Shown here: positions 1 through 6,818 of the stretch, in pieces
Numbering within the stretch: the first letter of the stretch is position 1
How the letters are laid out: every line of letters starts with the position of its first letter
Assembly (NCBI GenBank): GCA_003695105.1
Contig: RFIZ01000012.1
Location: forward strand, 1-20,185
DNA: 20,185 nt
Direction: 5' to 3'
DNA from: Fidelibacterota bacterium
GTDB lineage: Bacteria > Fidelibacterota > Marinisomatia > Marinisomatales > J089
Program-made: the position numbers and the translations under genes
The notes under the pieces: generated by a model
What the model was told of the DNA's origin: nothing
Databases searched by the model: none
What the model saw: the letters and a program-made list of their open reading frames with translations, nothing else

Positions 1-493
1 CCAGGACGGCGGCCCGGACCTTCCACCGCATTTCCGCCGGCTTTTGCCGGATCGATCCGGGATCCCGGTCTTTCAGTCTGTCAGCCAGTCGGTCAACATA
101 CAGGCGCGCCAGTTCCGGTGAAGTCCACGTCGAAGACTCACTCAACTGCAGGGCGTTGATCAGGGCGTCCGGCTCTTCCAGTTCCCGTCGTCCCCATTCC
201 CGGGCCAGCGTATCCCACCGGTAGCGGGACAGCCGCTGGGTCAGTAGGGCGCCGATCCAGAACAGGGCGCCCAGTCCCAGAACGATCCCCACCAGGAACA
301 GGATGCGCCACACCGTCCAGCGGACGGAGACGGGTAAATAGAACCAGCGTTCTGCCTCCAGCATTATCAGAGCAGTCAACAGTCCCAGGCCCGACAGTGC
401 CCAGAGAAATTGAATGACATCGGACCGGAATTTTTCGCGGCGTACGGGTTTCAGCAGCTGAATCAGAGACGGAACCTTACTGGCTGAGGGCAT
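1..493 (-). CDS. Partial two-helix membrane protein, DUF4175-like (C-terminus off window)
   Basis: This is an open frame of 164 codons with no stop before the left edge, so only the N-terminal part is present. The ATG at 491-493 lies inside the end of the DUF4159 gene (17-bp overlap), which implies co-transcription and translational coupling. Two strong hydrophobic helices are visible, at about residues 27-47 and 60-84. They are followed by a basic, helical region (RLSRYRWD, then EEPDALINALQL near 106-117). Two N-terminal helices followed by a long soluble part suit DUF4175-type proteins, which often sit with DUF4159, DUF58, MoxR and VWA (BatA-like) genes. That assignment rests on architecture and neighbour, not on a recognised signature. 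The molecular function is unknown. I am confident it is a gene and much less sure of the family. Confidence 0.7.
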   Translation of the reverse strand, partial: MPSASKVPSLIQLLKPVRREKFRSDVIQFLWALSGLGLLTALIMLEAERWFYLPVSVRWTVWRILFLVGIVLGLGALFWIGALLTQRLSRYRWDTLAREWGRRELEEPDALINALQLSESSTWTSPELARLYVDRLADRLKDRDPGSIRQKPAEMRWKVRAAVL

Positions 494-1130
494 AGTAAAC
501 GATGTTCACTCCCATTTGTAGGGCCGCTTCCCGGATCTCCGCCGGATCATGGTGGACTTCTTCATCCTCCCAGCCGTCTCCCAGATCGGTTTCATAGGTA
601 TACAAAACCATCAGCCGGTCGCCGTCGAAGAGTCCCAGGGCTTGTGGGGGTTTGCCATCGTGTTCATGGACCTTGGGCAATCCCTGGGGAAAAGAATAAA
701 CACTGGAGAACAGGGGGTGGGACGGGGGTAGTTCCACCCACTCCTTGTCGGGAAAGAGTCGTTTCATCTCCCGGCGGAAGGAGGCATCCATGCCATAACA
801 GTCGTCGGCGTGGAGAAAAGCACCGGCCAGAAGGAACTGGCGCAGGATAGCCACTTCCTCATCGGTGAACCGGATATTGCCGTGTCCGGTCATGTACAGG
901 TAGGGATGCTGGTAGAGTTCCGGATCCGTCAGGGTGAGCTGGACTTCCGGATCGGTATGCAAGGGGGTATGGGAGGCGATATAATCCAGGAGATTGGGCA
1001 AGCTGGACTGATCACAATACCAGTCTCCGCCGCCGCCATAATGGATGCGGGCTATGGTGAAATTCTGACTCCAGCCTGCATTCAGGCCCAGGAAGAGGAG
1101 TCCGGCCATTAAGTAGGTTTTGGTTCTCAT
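477..1130 (-). CDS. DUF4159 family exported protein
   Basis: A 217-aa protein beginning MRTKTYLMAGLLF, a typical signal peptide ending near GWSQ. A GTG at 1214 would add 28 residues ahead of this signal, so I prefer the ATG at 1128-1130, although neither start has a clear Shine-Dalgarno sequence. DUF4159 hallmarks follow: IHYGGGGDWYCD just after the signal, a YLYMTGHG segment, FLLAGAFLHADDCYG, and a C-terminal LGLFDGDRLMVLYTYETDLGDGW stretch (quoted in part: DRLMVLYTYETDLG). The fold resembles a ThuA/glutamine-amidotransferase-like domain, and biochemistry is unknown. In many FCB and Gemmatimonadota genomes DUF4159 genes cluster with MoxR ATPase, DUF58 and VWA genes. The overlapping downstream membrane gene fits such a cluster. 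The role in the envelope is inferred. Confidence 0.88.
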   Translation of the reverse strand: MRTKTYLMAGLLFLGLNAGWSQNFTIARIHYGGGGDWYCDQSSLPNLLDYIASHTPLHTDPEVQLTLTDPELYQHPYLYMTGHGNIRFTDEEVAILRQFLLAGAFLHADDCYGMDASFRREMKRLFPDKEWVELPPSHPLFSSVYSFPQGLPKVHEHDGKPPQALGLFDGDRLMVLYTYETDLGDGWEDEEVHHDPAEIREAALQMGVNIVYYALSQ

Positions 1131-1320
1131 TATGGGTGTAGAAATGGTTTGTCCCGGGGATTGGTTCCCGCTTTTTCCCGGGCGAAGATACTGGATTTCT
1201 GATTGAATTGACACAGGAAACTTGGTCGGCAGCGGATTTCACCCCGTCGTTCCAGACCTTTGTATTTCCTGAGGTCCGCCGTAATTTTCGCCATGAAACG
1301 GCAACAGGAAGCGGACCCTT

Positions 1321-2130
1321 ATGAACGGCGTGATCACAGCCAAGACCGCCTTTGCACTGGTGTTGATTTCGGTATTGACCGCCTTTGGGCTCGGTTCCGC
1401 CGTCACACCCCTCGCTAATACCTGGTTCAGGCACCCGAATTCACTTTTCCTCTCTTTTCTGTCCATTCTCATCGGACAGGGATGTATGATCGTACCGGTA
1501 CTGTTTTTTCTGGCCCGGAAAAAACTCTCCCTGGCCGACACGCTGCGAATTCGACCGATCCCCTGGTCCACCGCCGGTGCCGTGCTGCTCCTGTCGGTGG
1601 GAGTGGTCATCTGGATGGACGAACTGGACCGGCTGATTGCCATTCTGCTCCCCCTGCCGGACTATCTGGCGGACCTGAATGAATCCCTGACGATCGACTC
1701 CCTCGCTTCCGCCCTGTTGATCGGGACCGCTTTACTGCTTCTGGCTCCCCTGGGAGAAGAACTGTTGTTCCGGGGCTTTCTGCAACAGACGCTGGAACGA
1801 ACCTGGCCGGATCTTACCCGGGCCGTACTCATCACCGCCCTGTTTTTTGCCTTCATCCACCTCAATCCGTACTGGATGATCCAGATCTATCTCCTGGCCG
1901 TTCTGCTGGGTTACCTGGCCTGGCGTGCCAACTCCATCTGGCCCAGTTTTTTATTGCACCTGGTGAACAATGCGCTGGCGCTGTTGTTCACCAATCTGGA
2001 TGAATCCACCCTGGAAGGTCCCTATCTCTGGCGGGGTCATGTATCCCCGCTCTGGCTGGGAGGGGCCACGCTCCTAGCCGTGGCCGGCTACCGCTGGTTT
2101 CACCAGACACTGGAGGAGGTTTCCCCATGA
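1321..2130 (+). CDS. CPBP-family intramembrane metalloprotease (CAAX protease-like)
   Basis: A 269-aa multi-pass membrane protein with all three Abi/CPBP motifs: EELLFR with the paired glutamates at residues 146-147 and Arg151, FAFIH with Phe176 and His180, and HLVNN with His213 and Asn217. These residues bind metal and form the active site in Rce1/CPBP proteases, so it is predicted to be catalytically competent. Hydrophobic helices cover most of the chain. The substrate cannot be told. Family members process prenylated proteins in eukaryotes and serve in peptide maturation or immunity in bacteria. The start is supported by AGGAAG at 1306-1311. The stop overlaps the mgtE start in an ATGA, making this the first gene of a coupled five-gene set of envelope proteins. 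Confidence 0.93.
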   Translation: MNGVITAKTAFALVLISVLTAFGLGSAVTPLANTWFRHPNSLFLSFLSILIGQGCMIVPVLFFLARKKLSLADTLRIRPIPWSTAGAVLLLSVGVVIWMDELDRLIAILLPLPDYLADLNESLTIDSLASALLIGTALLLLAPLGEELLFRGFLQQTLERTWPDLTRAVLITALFFAFIHLNPYWMIQIYLLAVLLGYLAWRANSIWPSFLLHLVNNALALLFTNLDESTLEGPYLWRGHVSPLWLGGATLLAVAGYRWFHQTLEEVSP

Positions 2131-3500
2131 AAAAAGAATTGTTCGAGCATGAAATTTCTATCCTCCGGGACACCTTTCGACGTCTGCTCCGGCGACACGC
2201 CAAACCCAATCTCATCAAACTGATCGGAAAGACCCACCCGGCCGATCTGGCTCTTCTTTTCCGCTATTTCAATGACGAAGAACAGCGCTTTCTGTTCGAC
2301 CTGATCATTCAGCACGGCGACCTGGAAGATTTCATTCCTGAAATGGATGAATCCATTCTGGCCAATTTGCTGGAGGACAAATCACCGGAACTGATCGTGG
2401 ACTTGTTACGGAAACTGGATTCCAGTGATCGGGCGGAAATCCTGAACATGCTGGAAGAAGAAAAAGCCACGGCCGTCATGAACTTGCTGCATTTGGAGGA
2501 AGTGGAAGAGGTCGAAGAATTCCTGGCTTACCCGGAGGACAGTGCCGGCGCCATGATGTACACCGATGTCTTTGCCCTGCACGAAGACACCCGGGCCCAG
2601 GATGCCATCATGACCCTCCAGGATCAGGAAGACGCCGAAATGGTGTTTTACCTCTATGTTATCGACGATGACAACCACCTGGTAGGAGTCATTTCTCTCC
2701 GGGATCTGGTGACCACGCCACCGGAAACTCTCTTGAAAGATATCATGATCAAACACGTGCACTCGGTGCGGCCGGAGACGGATCAGGAAGAAGTGGCGCG
2801 GATCGTTTCCCGCTACAATTACCTGGCCGTACCCGTGGTGGACAAAGAAAACCACCTTTTGGGAATCGTCACAGTGGACGATGTAGTGGATGTCATTCGG
2901 GAAGAAGCCACGGAGGACTTCCTCCAGATGGCCGGCGCCGGGAAGGATCGGGAAATCCTGCTGAAACCGGTCATGGAAGAATCCAAACTGCGTTTTCCCT
3001 GGCTCTTCGCCACCTGGATCGGGGGTATCGGAGCTTCGTTCATTGTCAGCGCCTTCGGCTTGTTGCTGAACGAAGTCATTGCATTGGCAGCTTTCATGCC
3101 CATCATCGCCGGCATGGGCGGGAATATCGGTACCCAGTCTTCGGCCATCGTGGTGCGGGGGTTGGCCACCGGACGCATCGACTTCGATAATTATTTCAAG
3201 GTGATATTCAAGGAATTACGGGTGGGGCTGCTGCTGGGCATTGCCTATGGTCTGTTGCTGGGCCTGTTCGCTCATTACCGCTATATCGACGCTCCTCCGC
3301 TGCTGGGAGTAGCAGTTGGAACCAGCATTTGCATTACCATGTTGCTGGCGACCATGATGGGCACCGCCATGCCGATCCTGCTGCGGAAACTGAATCTGGA
3401 TCCAGCCATTGCCACCGGACCCTTTGTCACCACCAGCACGGACATTCTGGGCGTCGCCAATTACTTTCTGATTGCCTCCTTTCTGCTTCATCTGGGATGA
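2127..3500 (+). CDS. mgtE: MgtE-type magnesium channel/transporter
   Basis: 457 aa, the usual length for MgtE. The N-terminal helical domain (about 1-130) is rich in acidic residues, and two CBS domains follow (about 140-270). Together they form the cytosolic Mg2+ sensor that closes the pore when Mg2+ is high. The C-terminal pore domain (about 290-457) has five predicted helices. It includes the conserved GGNIGTQSS stretch and TTSTDILG, whose Asp439 matches the pore aspartate that binds Mg2+ in Thermus MgtE. No key residue is missing. A strong ribosome binding site (GGAGGAGGT, 2112-2120) sits inside the end of the protease gene, and ATGA overlaps join it to both neighbours. No magnesium riboswitch is evident in the leader upstream of the first gene. 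Confidence 0.96.
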   Translation: MKKELFEHEISILRDTFRRLLRRHAKPNLIKLIGKTHPADLALLFRYFNDEEQRFLFDLIIQHGDLEDFIPEMDESILANLLEDKSPELIVDLLRKLDSSDRAEILNMLEEEKATAVMNLLHLEEVEEVEEFLAYPEDSAGAMMYTDVFALHEDTRAQDAIMTLQDQEDAEMVFYLYVIDDDNHLVGVISLRDLVTTPPETLLKDIMIKHVHSVRPETDQEEVARIVSRYNYLAVPVVDKENHLLGIVTVDDVVDVIREEATEDFLQMAGAGKDREILLKPVMEESKLRFPWLFATWIGGIGASFIVSAFGLLLNEVIALAAFMPIIAGMGGNIGTQSSAIVVRGLATGRIDFDNYFKVIFKELRVGLLLGIAYGLLLGLFAHYRYIDAPPLLGVAVGTSICITMLLATMMGTAMPILLRKLNLDPAIATGPFVTTSTDILGVANYFLIASFLLHLG

Positions 3501-4597
3501 GCACACTTCTCCTGGCGGGTTGCGGCCTGTACGTCGTTTTCGTCCTGGCCCTGCTGCGGGGACTGAATCGGCTGGGATCTCCTCCGGCTCCACCAGACAC
3601 CCTGCCTCCCGTATCCGTTGTCATCGCCGCCCGGAATGAACAGGCCCACCTCCCGGCACTCCTGGAAGCCCTGGACCGACAAAACTATTCCGGAGGGGAG
3701 TGGGAATGCATCGTGGTGGACGACCGCAGCACCGACGGAACCGGTGATCTTTTGGACACCTGGTGCGAATCCCATCCCCGATTTCGTGCCCTTCGAATTT
3801 CGCAACCGGCGCCCAACATGACTCCCAAGAAATGGGCTCTGACCCAGGGTATCGAAGCGGCCGGGGGAGACATCATCCTGGCCACCGACGCCGATTGCGT
3901 TCCGCCGCCTGGCTGGATACATAGCATGGTGTCCCGCCTCCTGGCGGGAGATCCTCCACCGGGAATTGTGGTGGGGTTTTCCCGCATGTCCGACCAGCAT
4001 CCCTCGCTGTTGACCGCCTATCAGCGGGTCGATTTTCTGGCGGTGATGAGCGCCAACGCCGGCGCCATCGGACAGGGCTGGGGCTGGTCCGGCTCGGGAC
4101 AAAACCTGGCCTATCGCAAACAAACCTTTGAAGAGATTGGCGGCTTTGAACCGGTGGCCGACCGCATCTCGGGAGATGACGTCTACCTGGTGCAATCCAT
4201 CGCTCCCCGGGCGCCGGTTGCCTTCAATGCCGATCCCCGCAGTTTCATGACCACGCAACCCGTGACCCGTTGGAAAACCTTTTTGCACCAGCACATCCGA
4301 TGGTCCTCCAATTCCAAACATCTCATCGCTACCGACCGGCGCTTTCTCTTGTTTCTGGTCGCGGCCTTCCTGACCAACTTGTCCCTGTTGATCGGGTGGA
4401 TCTGGTGGGATCCCGGAACCTGGCTGCTGGTGGCGCTGGTGAAATTCCTGCTGGAAATGAGCGTTCTCTTCCAGGGGGCCCAACGGTTTCAAACACCGGT
4501 AGTCCCGGCGGTCTGTGTCCTCTGGTTCCTGCTCCAACCCCTCTACATACCGATCACCGGTATCGGCGGACTGATCGGTCGGTACCGCTGGAAATGA
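3497..4597 (+). CDS. Membrane-anchored family 2 glycosyltransferase
   Basis: 366 aa from the ATG that overlaps the mgtE stop. The frame is open further upstream, but that stretch is out-of-frame mgtE. An N-terminal membrane helix (about 3-22) is followed by a GT-A domain starting with VSVVIAARNE. Visible motifs are VVDDRSTDG (Asp75, Asp76), the metal-binding DAD at 131-133, GDD at 226-228, and QHIRW at 265-269, which is a QxxRW motif of processive-type GT2 enzymes. Two or three hydrophobic helices close the protein. It should use a nucleotide-sugar donor on the cytoplasmic side and act on a lipid or membrane-linked acceptor. The acceptor cannot be predicted. Its coupling to DUF3108 and membrane-protein genes suggests an envelope glycan or glycolipid. 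Confidence 0.92.
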   Translation: MSTLLLAGCGLYVVFVLALLRGLNRLGSPPAPPDTLPPVSVVIAARNEQAHLPALLEALDRQNYSGGEWECIVVDDRSTDGTGDLLDTWCESHPRFRALRISQPAPNMTPKKWALTQGIEAAGGDIILATDADCVPPPGWIHSMVSRLLAGDPPPGIVVGFSRMSDQHPSLLTAYQRVDFLAVMSANAGAIGQGWGWSGSGQNLAYRKQTFEEIGGFEPVADRISGDDVYLVQSIAPRAPVAFNADPRSFMTTQPVTRWKTFLHQHIRWSSNSKHLIATDRRFLLFLVAAFLTNLSLLIGWIWWDPGTWLLVALVKFLLEMSVLFQGAQRFQTPVVPAVCVLWFLLQPLYIPITGIGGLIGRYRWK

Positions 4598-5289
4598 TCC
4601 GCTGGATTTCTGTCGCCTGTCTGGCCCTGTCTCTCCTCTATTCCCAAGGGACCTATGAGTTGACCTTCTGGGGTATCCCCTGCGGAACCATCACCTACAC
4701 GGAAGCGGACGGCCACCTGGAATTTATCTGTCAATCCTCCAGCTGGATCGACTGGCTTTATCCCTTTCACAACACCTACCAGGTCTCGTTCGATACGACG
4801 CACTTCACCATGCTGGAAGGCTCCAAAACCATCCGACAGGGAGAGCGGAAGCAGTCGCTTCATTACCGCTGGGATGAAACCGCCCGCGCCGTCCATTACG
4901 AAGATAAAGGGAGTGTATCACGTACGGAACCGGTAACCACAATCCTGACTCTGCTGGCGCTGACCTGTCACCGGCCTCCGGATGCATTCGATGCCCATTG
5001 GTATCCCATGGAGCACGAAGGCGCCCTGTATCGGGCCCGCTTCCTGCGGGCGGATAGGGACACTCTTACCCTGGGAACCGAGAAGGTTCCTTGCGATCAC
5101 TATCGATTGGATTTGGAGCCGGTGGAAACGTCCGGAAAAGTCCTTGAACATTCCGACTTTTTTCATGAATATATCACCTCCCCGGAGATGGGAAAACAAC
5201 TATGGGTAACGACGAAATCACCGAAAAAAATTCTCCAGGCGCAGATCAATCTGTCGGGGATCACGCTGACGGCGAAACTCCTCCCCTGA
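4594..5289 (+). CDS. DUF3108 domain exported protein
   Basis: 231 aa starting at the ATG that overlaps the glycosyltransferase stop (ATGA). A hydrophobic signal (about 1-17) is followed directly by YELTFWGIPCGTI, the opening of DUF3108 proteins, which form a beta-rich periplasmic fold. Other fitting features are the WIDWLYPF segment, the FHEYITSPE stretch and a lysine-rich end. Family function is poorly defined; members often neighbour lipid or polysaccharide genes. Some relatives resemble lipid-binding barrels, but that is inference. The last 88 bases are also read in another frame as the start of the next gene. The gene sits fourth in the protease/mgtE/glycosyltransferase set and probably depends on translation from upstream, since no clear ribosome binding site is seen. 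Confidence 0.82.
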   Translation: MIRWISVACLALSLLYSQGTYELTFWGIPCGTITYTEADGHLEFICQSSSWIDWLYPFHNTYQVSFDTTHFTMLEGSKTIRQGERKQSLHYRWDETARAVHYEDKGSVSRTEPVTTILTLLALTCHRPPDAFDAHWYPMEHEGALYRARFLRADRDTLTLGTEKVPCDHYRLDLEPVETSGKVLEHSDFFHEYITSPEMGKQLWVTTKSPKKILQAQINLSGITLTAKLLP

Positions 5290-5663
5290 AAACCGCCCTG
5301 CACCACTATCGCCGGAACATTCTGATCTGGATCAGTCTGATCGTCGTGATTGTGGTGGCGGTGAAACTGGGGATCGATAAAAAGGTCGTGGTATTCGCCA
5401 CGGTGGTATTGGGGCTCTTTACCCAGGTCTTCAGCGGACTGGGAGCCCTGATCGCCATGATTCCCTGGATCGGACCCCTCATCATCAAAGTCCTCACCAT
5501 TCCCTTTTTCTGGATTCTAAACGCCCTCGGCTATTTCGTTTCCGTGGTAGCCATTAAAAAGGGCTACAGCCGGGAAGTCCTCAATTCCCGTACCCTGACG
5601 ATTGCCGTCTTGATCGGGATTGTCATCGGCTATATTCTGGGGCATATCATTCCCCTGCGCTGA
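5202..5663 (+). CDS. Small multi-pass membrane protein, unrecognised
   Basis: 153 aa that I cannot assign to a family. Residues 1-29 are polar and acidic, encoded entirely within the overlap with DUF3108. A basic patch (HHYRRN) then precedes hydrophobic segments at about 39-57, 62-86, 88-118 and 131-149, giving about four membrane helices. No in-frame ATG, GTG or TTG occurs between the first codon and the first helix, so the ATG at 5202 is the best start despite the 88-bp overlap. GGAG at 5184-5187 is a weakly placed ribosome binding site, 14 bases away. The next gene downstream is convergent and begins at the very next base. As the last member of the set, it may assist the glycosyltransferase or DUF3108 protein, which is speculation. 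Confidence 0.75.
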   Translation: MGNDEITEKNSPGADQSVGDHADGETPPLKTALHHYRRNILIWISLIVVIVVAVKLGIDKKVVVFATVVLGLFTQVFSGLGALIAMIPWIGPLIIKVLTIPFFWILNALGYFVSVVAIKKGYSREVLNSRTLTIAVLIGIVIGYILGHIIPLR

Positions 5664-6818
5664 TCATTCGCCGAAGGGTCCGCCGGTATACCCCAGAGTG
5701 TTTCGGGTCCCGTCCCGGTTGTTGTAAGCGGGATCCGGGTGGCCTGCATGCAGACAGGGTGAAGTGGGTTGCAGATGGTAGTCGCCTCCGCCCATGAACA
5801 AGGGATCACCGGAAACGGTATGATCCCCCAAGCTAGGATCTGGCAGAAAGTTGTAATCGATTTGCACCGAATCCACGTAGGCGTTGATGCCATGAAAGGG
5901 CAGTACGTCCGATACAATAATATTGTTGCGAAACGTCAGGTGCTGACAACCCGGCCCGATGAGGACCACATTCCGGTCCAGAGTGCAATTGACGATGTCT
6001 CCACCTGCGGTACTGGCGGCAACCCCTTCCGAACCGTTATCCAGGATCAGGCAATTGAGTAACCGTCCTTCCCCGGTCAGGAACACCCCGTCCCCGACAC
6101 CATCGGCCTGATTATTGGTCACCAGGCAGTTTCGCACCAGGGCGTTCCCGCTGATATAGACACCCCCGCCGGGGGTGGAGAATTGAGTCAGGCCGAATTG
6201 AATCCGAAATCCGGCCAGTTCACCGGCGCTCATCGTCACGACCCGGCCGGTCTGGGCTCCATCCAGGATCACATCGTCCCAGGTTCCATCGGCCAGGATG
6301 TGGACCTGTTTCCCGGCAAAACGAAATCCGCCCTTATATTTTCCCGGTCCCACCCAGAGAGTATCGTCATCATCCAGAACCGGGAGGTTGAAGGCCGATT
6401 GAAGTGAATCCACGTCCTCCGGGACCCGGACCCAGCGGGTGGCCGGTACGACCAGATCAGCATAGGCCCACCGTACATTACCATCCCGATCCTGAATGCC
6501 AACGCGGTAGGTTACGTCTTCATCATCCCGAAGCGTATCAGTATAGGATCGTCGAAAAGGGTCATTGAGGGTGGCGGACACGATCCAGGCGGAGTCCACC
6601 GTGGATTTATGTTCGATGCGAAAGGACTGGAACCCTTCCACGGTGATTTCCTCCCAGGAAAGATGAACCGGCATCCCGGTCACGATCCGGCCCGGTTCCA
6701 GCTCCAGGTTCAAGGTAAACAGGTCCGGGGTCGGATCGGGATGGAAAGGCCACTCACAACCACTGGCCAACAAAGTGAGCCAGACTGCCAGGATATATGT
6801 GCGGTATTTAGGATTCAT
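5664..6818 (-). CDS. Right-handed parallel beta-helix lipoprotein
   Basis: 384 aa. A lipoprotein signal ends in LASGC with the acylated Cys at residue 21. A fibronectin-III-like segment follows (about 35-125; VHLSWEEI, then a DVTYRVGIQDRDGN strand pair). The remainder has beta-helix rungs of the PbH1/DUF1565 type: GGGVYISGNALVRNC, GRLLNCLILDNGS, GDIVNCTLDRNVV and FRNNIIVSD. It closes with a DGTRNTLGYTGGP motif like the DGSRNDxGAYGGP ending seen in many such proteins. Beta-helices of this kind often bind or cleave polysaccharide, but no catalytic residues are recognisable, so I call only the fold. Its ATG lies within the last codons of the upstream TBDR gene (11-bp overlap), so the two are almost certainly co-translated and may act on the same ligand at the cell surface. 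Confidence 0.85.
   Translation of the reverse strand: MNPKYRTYILAVWLTLLASGCEWPFHPDPTPDLFTLNLELEPGRIVTGMPVHLSWEEITVEGFQSFRIEHKSTVDSAWIVSATLNDPFRRSYTDTLRDDEDVTYRVGIQDRDGNVRWAYADLVVPATRWVRVPEDVDSLQSAFNLPVLDDDDTLWVGPGKYKGGFRFAGKQVHILADGTWDDVILDGAQTGRVVTMSAGELAGFRIQFGLTQFSTPGGGVYISGNALVRNCLVTNNQADGVGDGVFLTGEGRLLNCLILDNGSEGVAASTAGGDIVNCTLDRNVVLIGPGCQHLTFRNNIIVSDVLPFHGINAYVDSVQIDYNFLPDPSLGDHTVSGDPLFMGGGDYHLQPTSPCLHAGHPDPAYNNRDGTRNTLGYTGGPFGE

Noticed and set aside
1208..1213. Perfect TTGACA in the intergenic region before the CPBP gene
   Set aside because: No acceptable -10 element lies 16-18 bases downstream on the plus strand (AGCGGA or similar), so it was not listed as a promoter.
1131..1320. 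Magnesium riboswitch upstream of the mgtE-containing set
   Set aside because: The leader is short, and I saw no M-box-like helices or terminator/antiterminator pair; mgtE is also the second gene.
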